Shown: positions 1 through 10,119 of the stretch, piece after piece
How the letters are laid out: every line of letters starts with the position of its first letter
Numbering within the stretch: the first letter of the stretch is position 1
From: DATKAS01 sp963773315
GTDB taxonomy: Bacteria; Actinomycetota; Acidimicrobiia; Acidimicrobiales; DATKAS01
Direction: 5' to 3'
Assembly (NCBI GenBank): GCA_963773315.1
Contig: CAVZAF010000005.1
Span: 992,001-1,056,000, forward strand
Length of the DNA stretch: 64,000 nucleotides
The notes under the pieces: generated by a model
Database searches by the model: none
Seen by the model: the letters and a program-made list of their open reading frames with translations, nothing else
Told to the model about the DNA's origin: nothing
Position numbers and translations under genes: made by a program

Positions 1-562
1 CGGCTCGGTCCTGAGAGCGGATCACTCGCTTGTCGAGCTGCTCTGACGCGAACGTCTCGGCCCGCTCCGTCGTCTCGGGCGCGGTCAGCAGCGACGTCAC
101 GACCTCGACCAGCTTGAGGACCGGCACCGGGTTGAAGAAGTGGATGCCGACGACGGCCTCGGGCCGCCGCGTCGCCATCCCGAGCTTCATGATCGGGATC
201 GAGGAGGTGTTCGATGCGAGCACGGCGTCGTCGGCCTCGACCACCTTGTCGAGCAAGCCGAACACCTCGGCCTTCAGCTCCTCGGACTCGACCACCGCTT
301 CGACGACGAGCTGACGGTCGGCGAGCTCGCCGTAGTCGGTCGTCATCCGCATGCGGGCGAGGGTCGCGTCGCGGTCGGCCTCGGAGAGCTTGCCGCCACG
401 GGTCGCGCGGTCGAGCGAGCCGGTGATCCGCGCCAGGCCGGCTTCGGCGGCTTCCGGCGTCGCCTCTCGGATCACGACGTCGAGACCGGCCCGCGCGCAT
501 ACCTCCGCGATGCCCGATCCCATCAGCCCACATCCGACGACGCCGACTCGCTCGATGTCCAT
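1..562 (-). CDS. 3-hydroxyacyl-CoA (3-hydroxybutyryl-CoA) dehydrogenase, C-terminus cut by window edge
   Basis: Cytoplasmic NAD(P)-dependent oxidation of 3-hydroxyacyl-CoA to 3-oxoacyl-CoA (or the reverse). The frame reads from an ATG at 562-560 without a stop to the window edge, giving about 187 residues of the Rossmann domain of a protein that is normally about 285. The dinucleotide-binding glycine motif VGCGLMGSGIAEV lies at the N-terminus, and the family segments VVEAVVE, ASNTSSIPI and GIHFFNPVPVLKLVEVV follow in order. The last of these carries the catalytic-region His-Phe-Phe-Asn-Pro. The gene lies 15 bp after the sugar-phosphate isomerase-like gene on the same strand, at the end of a run that starts with an enoyl-CoA hydratase, which supports a role in acyl-CoA turnover. 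The exact substrate cannot be told. Confidence 0.9.
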   Translation of the reverse strand, partial: MDIERVGVVGCGLMGSGIAEVCARAGLDVVIREATPEAAEAGLARITGSLDRATRGGKLSEADRDATLARMRMTTDYGELADRQLVVEAVVESEELKAEVFGLLDKVVEADDAVLASNTSSIPIMKLGMATRRPEAVVGIHFFNPVPVLKLVEVVTSLLTAPETTERAETFASEQLDKRVIRSQDRA

Positions 563-577
563 GGCCGCAGTCTCGCA

Positions 578-1389
578 TCAGCCCGCCGCCCGGTTGCGAG
601 CTTCGCCGAGCACCCTCGCGTGCGGTCGGCCATCAGCAGGCCAATGCAGCCGGATCGGTGCCGCAGGAGTCGTGCTCATGACCTCGACGGAGTACGGACG
701 GACGACGCCGATGGAGTCAAGCGTGCGGACGAAGCGAACGAGGTCGAACGCACCCATCGCCAGGAGCAGTCGGTGCGAGAGCGTGTCCTCGAGGTAGTCG
801 GCTCGACCTCGGTTCGGACGCACCGTCGTTGATCTGGATCGAGACGACCTGATCGGCGGCGAGCGTGCCGAGCGACGACCCAATCGCGGGCACCCCGAAA
901 GTGGTGCCACGTGTCGACGCAGAGGCCGACGTCGCGTTCCGGCGGCGTTCACCATCTCCATCGCGGTGGGCACGTCGGGCACGTTCGTCGGCGGGAAGAA
1001 CTCGATCGCGACTCGCAACCCGTGTGCACGCCGCGGCATCCACGATCCGCCCGAGCTCGTCGACCCCGCGCGAGATCACCGGAGTACGGACCCGAGCACA
1101 TGCACGTGGCTCGCACCGAACAGTCGGCCATCTGCCACATCACGTCTTCGTGACGGCGACTTCCGTCGAGACGCAGCGCTTCGATCTCGTCGACGACGAG
1201 GCCGCGGCGGTCCGCGTCTGCACGAGGCAGCGTCGGTCCACCCTTCGTCGACGCAACCGGAGGAACTCCACCGCCGCCAGACCGATGCGCGGCAAAGCCC
1301 GCGTCAGCAGCCACGCCGACACGCTCGTCGAAGTCGACGTCGCGGAGGCTGTACTGACTGAGGATGAGATCGTCGGGACCGAAGGGCAT
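578..1389 (-). CDS. sugar phosphate isomerase/epimerase-like TIM-barrel protein (frame-disrupted)
   Basis: The pieces fall in different frames but join into one protein of about 270 residues. The N-terminus is MPFGPDDLILSQYSLRDVDF, followed by GLAAVEFLRLRR, DEIEALRLDGSRRHEDVMWQ, the strand RGLRVAIEFFPPTNVPDV with a conserved-type Glu, VVSIQINDGA, and a C-terminus containing DTLSHRLLLAMGAFDL. This pattern (an Asp/His/Glu-rich TIM barrel with E-F-F-P and Q-I-N-D motifs) is that of the xylose isomerase-like/AP endonuclease family 2 superfamily. Members of this superfamily isomerise or epimerise sugars or act on inositol-type compounds. At least four frame changes are needed, so either this is a pseudogene or the region has base errors; neighbours show the same kind of damage. 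The patatin gene stops 9 bp upstream. Confidence 0.6.
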
Positions 1390-1398
1390 CAGGATGGC

Positions 1399-3214
1399 TC
1401 AGGGGATGCGACCCACGCGCAGCGCGTCAACGACCTCGGGCGAGTCGCGCAGCGTCGTTCGCGCGGACTCGTAACCGATGCGCACGAGGGTGTCGACCTG
1501 GCGGTAGTCGGTGAGCGCGAACGGATCGAGCGGCGGTGCGATCAGCAGATCGGCGCGGGCGGCGGCACGCTCACCCTCGGCGATGCTCGCGACGATCGCG
1601 GTGCGGTAGAGGATGCGGACGATGCTCGGGAACCCGGCGTCGTGACCCGGACGGGCCGCGCGGCGCACGAAGTCGAACGGCGACGTGACCTCACCGAGCG
1701 ACGCGTCGACCGACAGCGCTTCGCGCGACGACACGTTGACGGCGATGACGGGCCCAGCCGATCGGGCGCGCAACGCGTCGACGGGGAGGTTGTCGAGCAC
1801 ACCGCCGTCGACGACGAGGTGACCGTCGCGATCGACGACCGGAGGCCAGATGCCGGGTGGCGACGCCGTCGCCGCGCGCCCACACGGCCGCGCTCCCCCG
1901 GCTGCTGCGGCACCATCTTGCAGGTCGTGAGGTCGACGGTCGTCACGAAGCACGGCAGCCAGGCGTCCTCGACGCCCGCGTCGCCGAACATCCGCTCGAA
2001 CATCGGGCGCGCGGTGCGCACAGAGAGCAACGACACCATCGGGACGGTGAATCGTCCGCTGGATCGCGGCAGCACCCCACTCCTTCCGGTTGCGCGACTG
2101 CATCTCGTCGGCGGACCAACCGAACGCGAGCTGCAGACCCATCACGCCGCCCATGCTCGAGCCGCCGATGCGGTCGATCGGGATCCCCTCCTCCTGCAGC
2201 GCCGCGGATCGCTCCGATCTGCGAGAGCGCACGAGCACCGCCGCCGCCGAGCGCGAGGTGCACCGTACGCCCAGTCAGATGACGGCCGAGCCGTTCGAGA
2301 TCGCCGGCGTCCCCGGCCCTGAGGTGATGATGCGAGACGAACGGCCTCTGGTCGAGCCAGCGCGCGGTGCCAGTGGGGTTCGAGCGCAGTCGGGCGGTGG
2401 ACGAGCACGAGATCCTCGGACGGCGACACGTCGCCGCGGTCGAGCCGGCTGAGCACTGGGAGCACGTGATCGAGCGACGGAGGGTGCGTCGCGTCCGCGA
2501 CGACCAGCACGCGGTCGGCTTGGCGGCCACACGCGACATCCCACGCGCCTGCCTCCGCGGTCCCGACGAGCACGACGAGCCCGCCGGGTTGCTCGTGACG
2601 GTCGATCGCCTCGGCGAGCGCACTCTCGGACGCATCGGGGATCGACGCCGCGCGGAGCACGGTGGTCTCGGTGCCGACAGGAAGCCGAGCCAGCACCGCA
2701 TCGACGAACGCGTCGAGGTCGACACGAGGGCTCGCCGCGAGGATGGCAACGGTGCCGATCCCCGACTCGGCGCGGCCAGTCCGTCGGTCGTTCATCCGGT
2801 TCGCGACGAGACGGGCAAGAGGCAAGCGCGATGCGTGGGGTGCGCTCGACCGCGCGCTCGAACACGTCCTGTGAGAAGCGCGGCGAGCTCGGTGTCGCGG
2901 ACGGCGACGACGGTCGCCGATCGCGGCGCGCCCGTCAGCAGGCCGAGCTCTCCCACGGGGTCGCCGCGCGAGAGCTCCCGGATCACGACCATCTCGCCGG
3001 CATCGTCGGTCAGGAGAGCACGCAACCTGCCCCGGACGATCACGTAGAAGCTGTCGGACACCTCGCCCTCGTGGAACAGGGCTTCGCCGCCTGGTACCTC
3101 GACCCACTCGAGCTCGTCGAGCAACGCGTCGAGCTCGGCGTCGGTGAGCCCGGCGACGACATCCATCGCCGCCACCGCCTCGCGGGCGCGAGCGGGACGT
3201 TCGATGCGGTTCAT
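1399..3214 (-). CDS. cyclic nucleotide-binding domain / patatin-like phospholipase (frame-disrupted)
   Basis: About 605 residues when frames are joined. Residues 1-120 form a cNMP-binding (CRP-like) beta-roll: EALFHEGEVSDSFYVIVRGR, then GELGLLTGAPRSATVVA, then a Rossmann-like middle part. The C-terminal half is a patatin-type serine hydrolase: oxyanion-hole glycines in HLALGGGGARAL, nucleophile Ser in GGSSMGGVMG (GxSxG), and the Asp partner in VDGGVLDNLP. This is the neuropathy-target-esterase-like layout, in which nucleotide binding is thought to control a (lyso)phospholipase at the membrane. Its ATG overlaps the stop of the enoyl-CoA hydratase (ATGA), so the two are co-transcribed. At least three frame changes interrupt it, near 2240, 2080 and 1900. 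The domains are clear; the natural lipid substrate is unknown. Confidence 0.8.
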
Positions 3215-4048
3215 CGTTCCTGGTCAGAGGCCGTTCGGTAGTCGCCGAACGTGGAGTCGCGTGCGTCGAGCGCCGCGGTCACACCCTCGGCGAACTTGCC
3301 CATGTACTCCCGTGACGAGCCCTGATGGAAGCCGAGCGCGTTGAGGTCGGCGGTCGCCCGGATGCCGTCGCGGATGCCCATCGCCTCCATCGCTCGATGG
3401 ACGACGCGCTTGTTCAGCGCCTGGAGGTCGGGCGGCACCTTCGCGACCCGTTCGGCCATGTCGAGCACCGCGTCATCGAGTCGCTCGGCCGGGAACGCTC
3501 GGTTCGCGAACCCTGCGGCCACGGCTTCGTCGCCCGACATCGAGTCGCCCGTCAGCATCGCCTCCATGGCGCGGCGCATGCCCATGAGCCACGGATGCCA
3601 CGCCATGTCCGGAGGCGACATGAGGCGCACCGGCGGGTAGCCGATCTGCGCGTCGCGCGCGACGTAGACGAGGTCGCAGGCCGACGCCAGCTCGGTGCCG
3701 CCGGCGAGGCAGAAGCCGTGCACCTGTGCGATGAGCGGCGTCGACATGTCCCACATCTCGAACCAGCCCTGGACGACGTGGCGCGCCCACCCGCCGTCCG
3801 CGCGCGAGATCGCCCAGGGCAGGGGTTCGGCCGGATCCTGCGCGAGGTCGTAGCCCGCCGAGAAGCATGGGCCCGCGCCTCGGATCACGACGGCGTGGAC
3901 CGATCGCGACGCGTCGGCCTCGCGCAGAGCGGCGAAGAGCTCGCCTCGGAGCGCGTTCGACGAGCGCGTTGCGCTTGTGCGGACGGTTCAGCGTCAACCG
4001 CCGCACCGCGGGACGAGGGTCGTCGACGACGACGAGAGGGTCGGCCAC
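3211..4048 (-). CDS. enoyl-CoA hydratase/isomerase family protein (frameshift near 3.9 kb)
   Basis: Crotonase-fold enzyme that hydrates or isomerises an enoyl-CoA in the cytoplasm. A GTG start at 4048 gives VADPLVVVDDPRPAVRRLTL followed by NRPHKRNAL. After one frame change the protein continues through IRGAGPCFSAGYDL (first oxyanion-hole segment) and HGFCLAGGTELASACDL (second oxyanion-hole segment, with the expected Gly-Gly). About 279 residues in total, slightly longer than the family's usual 260. The segment RLMSPPDMAWHPW is unusual where many members carry the catalytic Glu, so the chemistry may differ from a simple hydratase. Its TGA overlaps the ATG of the patatin gene by 4 bp. Confidence 0.85.
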
Positions 4049-4146
4049 GGCGGGAGCGTACGTCGTGCCGCCGCGACCTTCACCGGAGCGCGACATGCGC
4101 GGGACTAACGTTCCACCGTTTCGCCGGAGGGCATGAGGAGCGGGCC

Positions 4147-5989
4147 ATGTCGAGCAACGACCCCACGCAGCCAGGCATCGTGCCGACTCCACCCCCGCCG
4201 CCCGCCTCCCCCGCCGCCTCCACCTCCGCCCCCCGGACCATCGGTCACTGCTCCGGCCGACGCAGGTGGCGTGCCGGCCGCGTCGGGTGGCGTGCCGCCA
4301 ACGACGCCCCCTCCTGCCTACGCGTCGACGCCGCCGTCGGGTGGCGGTGGCGGCGGCAAGAAGGTCGGGATCATCGTCGGCGCGATCGTCGCGGTGGTCG
4401 CGCTCGTGGTCGGCGGCATCGTCGTGTTCGGCGGTGGTGACGACAACAAGGGCGCGACCGGCACGAGCGTCGCGACGAACAGCACCGACGGCTCCGACAC
4501 CACGCTGGCCAACGCGCGGCAAGGCGATCACCTCGGTCGACGACGCCGCGGGCGCAGTGATCCGCATCGAGACCGACGGCACGATCCGCGACCCCGAGAT
4601 CGGGCAGACGAGCAACGCCGGCGCGGGCAGCGGGTTCATCATCGACCCGTCGGGAATCGCGGTCACGAACAACCACGTGGTCACGGGCGCCGCGACGATC
4701 AAGGTGTTCGTGAACGGCTCTACTCAGCCCAAGACAGCGAGGGTGCTCGGCGTGTCCGAGTGCTCGGACCTCGCGGTCATCGACATCGAGGGTGACGGCT
4801 ACCCGTTCCTCAAGTGGTTCGACGGTGACATCAAGCCGGGCATCGACGTCTTCGCGGCGGGCTACCCGCTCGACGATCCCGAGTTCACGCTCACCAAGGG
4901 CATCGTCTCGAAGGCGAAGGCCGAGGACATCTCGCCGTCCTCCAACATCGACCACGTCATCGAGCACGACGCGAACATCCAGCCCGGCAACTCGGGCGGC
5001 CCGCTCATCACCAAGACGGCGCAGGTCGTGGGCGTGAACTACGCCGGGTTCGACTTCGCGGGGAAGGGCACCGAGCAGTTCTTCGCGATCGCGTCCGACA
5101 CGGCGCAGCCGATCGTGACGCAGCTGCAGCAGGGCACCAACGTCGACTCGCTCGGCATCAACGGCACCGCGGTCTCCGACGACGCATCGGGCACGTTCGG
5201 CATCTGGGTCAACGGTGTCGATGCCGGGCTCGCCCGCGTCGAACCTCGGCCTCGCTCCGGGCGACATCATCACCAAGATGGCCGGCAAGGACGTCGGCAC
5301 CGACGGGACGATGAAGGACTACTGCGACGTGCTGCGCACCAAGGGCGAGGACGCGGCGATCGGGGTCGAGGTCCTGCGCTTCGACACGTCCGAGGTGCTG
5401 AGGGGCGAGTTCAACGGCAAGGAGCTGACGCAGGCGTTCTCGTTCGCCGACGAGCTCGGCAGCGGCGCCACCGGCGCAGGTTCCACCTACGACAGCTTCT
5501 CGATCGTCACCGACGACTCGAACACCATCCAGGTCGAGGTGCCCGACGAGTGGACGGACGTGCGAGGCGGCACGCAAACGATCGCGGGGGTGCAAGCGCC
5601 GTCGATCCAGGCAAGTCCTGACGTCAACCAGTTCTTGAACTCGTTCGACGTGCCGGGAATGGAGTTCGTGCTCTCCGACCAGTTCACGTCCGCCGACTTC
5701 GAGACCATCCTCGACTCGGTCGGCCCGTCCGAGTTCTGTACGAGCGACGGCCGGCAGGACTACTCCGACCCGCTCTTCACGGGTCGGTTCGAGGTCTGGA
5801 AGGACTGCCAGGGCACGAGCGCGCAGTACATCGTCCTTGTCGCCTCCGCAGCCCGACTCGAACCAGGTCGCGATCGTGACAGTGCAGGCGATCGACGATC
5901 GCGACTTCGACGCGCTCGACCACATCCTCAACACGTTCAGCACGACCGACACCGTCCTCAAGCCGAGCCCAGACACGACGGGAGGCTGA
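4147..5989 (+). CDS. membrane-anchored HtrA/DegP-like trypsin-fold serine protease with PDZ domain (frame-disrupted)
   Basis: The start is the ATG at 4147, preceded by a GAGGAGCGGG ribosome-binding site. The first 75 residues are proline-rich and cytoplasmic. One membrane helix follows (KKVGIIVGAIVAVVALVVGG), then an external protease domain. The catalytic triad is visible: His in TNNHVV, Asp in CSDLAVIDI, Ser in QPGNSGGPLI. A PDZ domain begins at SNLGLAPGDIITKMAGKDVG. An extra C-terminal region of about 150 residues (from about 5500) has no motif I recognise. It ends LKPSPDTTGG before TGA at 5987. About 614 residues overall, with three or four frame changes (near 4210, 4520, 5215 and 5850). 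The likely job is quality control or signalling proteolysis outside the membrane. The YqgE gene starts 9 bp downstream. Confidence 0.88.
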
Positions 5990-5998
5990 TCGGCGTCG

Positions 5999-6551
5999 AT
6001 GGTGCCCATCAGCGGTCGACTGCTCGTCGCCTCGCCGATGCTGCTCGACCCCAACTTCGCTCGCACGGTCGTGCTGATGCTCGCGCACGGCGACGAAGGC
6101 GCGTTCGGGCTCGTGCTGAACCGACCGAGTGATGTGGACGTGCGGCCAGGTGCTGCCGGACGAGTGGCGCAACGCTGTCTCCTGAGCCTCGCGTGCTGTT
6201 CGTCGGAGGGCCGGTCGGCTCGGACTCGGTGATCGGGCTCGCTCGGGTGCGAGGCGAGGGCGGCGACGGCTTCGTGGCGATGACGGGGACGTCGGCACGG
6301 TCGATCTCGAGAAGGCGCCCGACGCGATCGGCGACGGTGTCGAGGTCGCACGGATCTTCGCCGGCCACGCGGGGTGGGGTCCGGGGCAGCTCGAAGGCGA
6401 GCTGGAGGTGCCGGGCTGGATCGTGATCGACGCCGAGCCGGGTGACGCATTCACGACCGATCCTGACGAGCTGTGGCGAACAGTGCTCAAGCGGCAACCA
6501 GGGCGGCTCTCGTGGCTCGCGAACTTCCCTGACTCGTTGATGGCGAACTGA
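5999..6551 (+). CDS. yqgE: YqgE/AlgH family protein (frame-disrupted)
   Basis: Joined frames give about 184 residues, the usual length of the UPF0301 (YqgE/AlgH) family. The N-terminus ISGRLLVASPMLLDPNFART and then VVLMLAHGDEGAFGLVLNRP are family hallmarks. They are followed by LFVGGPVGSDSVIGLARV, IFAGHAGWGPGQLEGEL and the C-terminal WIVIDAEPGDAFTTDPDELW. The function is not firmly known; AlgH has been linked to regulation in pseudomonads. Two or more frame changes occur, around 6140 and 6285. The start ATG lies 9 bp after the protease stop, so the two are probably co-transcribed. Confidence 0.85.
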
Positions 6552-6604
6552 ATCGAGGCATCACCGACCGGGCGACGAGCCGTGGCCGGTACCTTCGACC
6601 ACCG

Positions 6605-7681
6605 GTGCGTGTCCTCAGTGTGACTCGGGGTCGTCCTCATCGGCCTCGCGGTCGTCGACACGGTCGGCACGCTCGTCGCCGACTCGCATCCAGACGCGCA
6701 AGTGGTGGCCGACTGCGGTGCTCTATCGGTACACCTGGCCGATGTGGAGGGCGTTCGCGAAGAAGATCGACGACGAGGACCGGCGCGAGGCGGTTCCTGT
6801 CGATCTACGGGCCGGTGTCGCTCCTCACGCTGCTCGTCTTCTGGGTGACCATGCAGGTCATCGGCTGGGGGCTCGTGTGGTGGGGCTATGCGCAACGGCA
6901 TCCACACGATCGAGCTCGCTGCTCGAGTCGATGTACTACGCCGGCATCGGGTTCTTCACCGTCGGGTTCGGCGACGTCGTGCCGGTCGCCAGCGCACCCC
7001 GAATCCTCGTGCTCGTCGAGGCGTTCTTCGGGCTCACGACCATGGCCCTGCTCATCGGGTTCATGCCGACGTTCTTCGCCGCGTACAGCACGCGTGAGGA
7101 GCTCGTGTCGACGCTCGATGACCTGTCCGGGCACGCGGGTCACGCCGCTCGGGATGCTCGAGGCGTACGCGCGAGACGGCGACCCGACCGCGCTGTACGA
7201 GATGTTCGATCGCTGGGAGATGTGGACGGCGAGCGTGCTCGAGAGCCACTCGAGCTACCCGATGCTGATGCTCTTCCGGTCGAAGCAGTCCGGCCAGTCG
7301 TGGATCGCGGCGAGTGTGATCGTCACCGAGACGGCCGCGCTGTGCGTCTCGATCTTCGACAGACCTCCCGACTCACGAGCGCTGCAGGCTCTGCCGCCGC
7401 ACCGCGCAGACCGGCCGCCCGGTTCGAGGAAGCGATCTCGCGTGGAGGGCGCATCATCACGCACGCTCAGCCGAGGTCGTGATGCCCGAGGAGCGGCTTC
7501 GAGTGATCTACGAAGGTGGGTGAGCTCGGTACGAGCGTCGACCCTACGAGGAGACTCGTGCCCGCTCGACGCCTGGCACGACGCGTACATGCCGCACCTT
7601 TCTCGCACTCGTCTCACGGCTGCTGATCGCGGCCGAGTTCCGCCTCCCGCCCGAGGTGACGTCGCTCAGTCTTACGACTGA
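6605..7681 (+). CDS. two-helix potassium channel family protein (frame-disrupted)
   Basis: Joined frames give a small membrane protein. An N-terminal helix (VVLIGLAVVDTVGTLVA) precedes a basic stretch and YRYTWPMWRAFAKKI. A second helix (YGPVSLLTLLVFWVTMQVIG) follows, then the pore loop with a K+ selectivity filter (GIGFFTVGFGDVVP) and an inner helix (LVEAFFGLTTMALLIGFMPT). The cytoplasmic C-terminal region includes GMLEAYARDGDPTALYEMF and MLMLFRSKQSGQSWIAA. The filter TVGFGD is the signature of ion-transport-2 K+ channels. No RCK or cNMP domain is visible in the rest. Several frame changes make the exact termini uncertain; the end at 7681 is a best guess. Confidence 0.7.
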   Translation: MRVLSVTRGRPHRPRGRRHGRHARRRLASRRASGGRLRCSIGTPGRCGGRSRRRSTTRTGARRFLSIYGPVSLLTLLVFWVTMQVIGWGLVWWGYAQRHPHDRARCSSRCTTPASGSSPSGSATSCRSPAHPESSCSSRRSSGSRPWPCSSGSCRRSSPRTARVRSSCRRSMTCPGTRVTPLGMLEAYARDGDPTALYEMFDRWEMWTASVLESHSSYPMLMLFRSKQSGQSWIAASVIVTETAALCVSIFDRPPDSRALQALPPHRADRPPGSRKRSRVEGASSRTLSRGRDARGAASSDLRRWVSSVRASTLRGDSCPLDAWHDAYMPHLSRTRLTAADRGRVPPPARGDVAQSYD

Positions 7682-7752
7682 TCCTCGTCGCCGGCTGGTT
7701 CTTTCGTCGTATCACCGGTGTAGAGGCGGTGAAACACCAAGGAACCGAGCGG

Positions 7753-9161
7753 TCACAGGATGTTGCGGCGATGGCGTCGCCGAGCTGCGTGAGGCTGCGC
7801 ACCTCGAACACGCCGGTGCAGCTCTGCCGGTAGAGCGGGACGGCGGAGTCGTCGGTGCCCCACTCGTCGGTCGGCTCCGGGTTGAACCAGTAGACACGGC
7901 GCACGCGCTGGCAGATCTCGCGGAACGTGCCGACGCCTGCCGGCCGGTAGTTCGTGCGACCGTCGCCGGCGATGATCACCGTCGTCCCCGGGCGCAGCGC
8001 GTGGCCCTGCCCGTCGAGGAAGCGCTTGAACGCGCCCTCGTAGTCGCTGTGGCCGTCGGCCGCGATCACCCCGGGCAACGTGACGAGCAGCCGCGGGTCG
8101 AGATGCACCTCGGCAGCCTCGAGCACGCGAGTCACCTCCGCCACGCCGTCGACGAACACGAAGCTGCGGAGCCCCGACAGCTCGTTCTGCAACGCGTGAG
8201 CAGGAGCAACAGCGTGAAGTGCGCGAACTCGGCGACCGAGTCCGGAGATGTCGCAGAGCACGACGACGTCGGGCTTTCCCGGACGCCGTCGCCGGAAGGC
8301 CACGTCCATCGGCACGCCGCCATACGCGAGCGAGCGGCGAATCGTGCGGCGCATGTCGACGCCGGCCCCGTTGGTGGCGACGACGCTGCTGGCTCACCCG
8401 GCTCGCGAGCTTGCGGGCGAGCGGCCGCACGGCCTGACGCATCTGACGGAGCTCGACGGTCGATGCGGCGAGCACGTCGACGTCTTCGAGCCGTCGCGGC
8501 GCGACGAGCCCGGTGCCGCCGCACGCTCGTGGGACTTGTCGCGCAGCCGGCCCCGCATCTCCTCGGCGAGCATCCGTCGGTACTGCTCGAGACGGCGAGA
8601 CGAGGTCGTCGCTGCATCCGGCGCAGCTCACCGGATCGCCGTCGATCGACGACGGCCCTCGCGTCGCCATCGCGGCGACGAGCAGGTTCGCCAGGTCGAG
8701 CGCACGCAGCACCCGGTGGATGAAGTACCGCTCGCCGCCCTTGGTGGTGTCCATGCCCGCAAAACGATCGACGGCATCGACAGCGAGGAGGCGAAGCGTG
8801 TCGACATCGGCGTCGCGGAGGGCATCGAGCAACGCACTCGCAAGGTCACCGTCAGCGACGCCGAGTCCAGGTGCCGATCCACCCGGGAGCTCGAGAGCGT
8901 CGGCCGCATCGAGAGCGTCGACCCGGTCGACCCCCCCGACCTGCAGGGCATTCGCTCGACGGCGCGGGAAGCACTCGTCGAAGAGGGCCACGAAGACCGC
9001 GAGGTCTTCGGGTCGTTTGACAGGGTGGCTTGCATCGCGGTGCGCAGGGCGTCGCGGTCGACCAGGTCGACGTGACGCATCGCCGACGCCGCGTCGAGCA
9101 CCTCACCGAGCGACACGTCGACGCCGCCGTCTCTCAGTGCGGCGAACAGGCGAAGCAGCAT
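7753..9161 (-). CDS. VWA-domain (CoxE-like) protein (frame-disrupted)
   Basis: The N-terminus MLLRLFAALRDGGVDVSLGE is typical of CoxE-like proteins paired with MoxR-type ATPases. The C-terminal half is a von Willebrand A domain: MDVAFRRRRPGKPDVVVLCD, then I-S-G-S with a frame change (partial MIDAS), then ALQNELSGLRSFVFVDGVAE, DGHSDYEGAFKRFLD, TTVIIAGDGRTNYRP and RRVYWFNPEPTDEW. About 470 residues when joined, with at least three frame changes. The 3' end is uncertain: a TGA at 7753 follows one frame and another frame runs on to 7614. No MoxR ATPase gene is in the window. The start overlaps the end of the IclR gene on the same strand. Confidence 0.7.
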
Positions 9162-9962
9162 CGCGAGGATGGCATCGCCCGCCGAGTGTCACCGCTTGCC
9201 AACCTCACGTTGATCGCGTCGACGGTCTCGAGCAGCGCCGAGAGGATCGGGCCCCGCAGCTCTTCGAGGGTCACCCGTCCGGCATGCGTCGACACGTTGA
9301 TCGCGGCGATGGCCCGGCCCGACCGGTCTCGCAAGGGTGCCGCGACGGACCGCACGCCGTCTTCGAGCTCTTGGTCGACCAACGCCCAGCCCTGCGACCG
9401 CACCTGCCGGATGACCGACCCGAGGCGAACGGGGTCGATCTCGGTGTGGTCGGTGCGCTTCTCGGCACCGCCATCGCTTCGAGGCGCGTGCTGCAGCTCG
9501 TCGTCGGGCAGATCGGCGAGCAGCACCCGGCCCATCGACGTGATCGCCGCAGGAAGTCGCGACCCGAGCGACAAGCGCGATCGTCATGATGCGCTTCGTC
9601 GGCACTCGAGCGATGTAGACGACCTCGTCACCGTCGAGCACCGAGGCCGACACCGACTCGTTGCAGCGCTCGGACAGCGCCTCCATGTCGGGTTGCACGA
9701 GGTCGGGCAGCTTGCACGACGAGATGTACGCGTACCCGAGGTCGAGCACGAGCGGCGTGAGCTCGAAGAGACGGCCGTCGTTGCGCATGTACCCGAGCCG
9801 CTCGAAGGTGAGCAGGAGACGGCGCGCCGTCGCCCGGGTGAGGCCGGTGAGACGAGCGACATCGGAGAGCGTGAGCGAGGGATGGTCGGCGGAGAAGCAA
9901 CGCAGCACCGAGAGACCTCGTTCGAGCGACTGCACGAAGTCGTGATCGCGCTCCACGATCAC
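9134..9962 (-). CDS. IclR family transcriptional regulator (frameshift near 9.58 kb)
   Basis: DNA-binding regulator of the kind that controls aromatic catabolism operons (PcaR/PcaU/CatR group). Residues 8-75 form the winged helix: SLERGLSVLRCFSADHPSLT, then LSDVARLTGLTRATARRLLL. The C-terminal effector domain contains DLVQPDMEALSERCNESVS and VLDGDEVVYIARVPTKRIM. After a frame change come PAAITSMGRVLLADLPDDEL, DGVRSVAAPLRDRSGRAIAA and INVSTHAGRVTLEELRGP. About 276 residues. It is divergent from the hydroquinone dioxygenase operon that starts at 10120, so it is the obvious candidate regulator of that operon, as known for IclR-type activators of beta-ketoadipate genes (inference). The last few codons are uncertain; a stop at 9189 in another frame is an alternative end. 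Confidence 0.88.
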
Positions 9963-9984
9963 CGGCCGTCGGGGTCGGTCTCCG

Positions 9985-10014
9985 TTGACACCAATTTCAA
10001 GCCCCGCGTAGAGT
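9985..10014 (+). promoter_or_regulatory. candidate promoter of the hydroquinone operon
   Basis: A perfect TTGACA at 9985-9990 is followed after 18 bases by TAGAGT at 10009-10014, a good -35/-10 pair for a housekeeping sigma factor. It points into the hydroquinone operon and lies about 105 bp before the first start codon. It is inside the IclR/dioxygenase intergenic region, where an IclR operator would be expected. I could not define a clear palindrome for the operator. Confidence 0.5.
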
Positions 10015-10119
10015 GTTCAACCATCGCACAACGGTACGCTATCCGCACGACCCGCACAAGCGAGCGTGCGCGAACGAGGACCGCGGAATCGAAGGTCAGC
10101 GTCGACGATCGGGGGGCAG

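Noticed and set aside
865..2322. Long plus-strand open frame (about 485 codons)
   Set aside because: Arg/Ala/Asp-rich shadow antisense to the isomerase-like and patatin genes; no family motif.
4170..4250. Microsatellite-like CCX run
   Set aside because: It is the proline-rich N-terminal coding region of the protease, though the run may explain a frame error there.
5209..6450. Long minus-strand open frame under the protease and YqgE genes
   Set aside because: Composition is that of an antisense shadow in GC-rich DNA; the plus strand holds recognisable domains.
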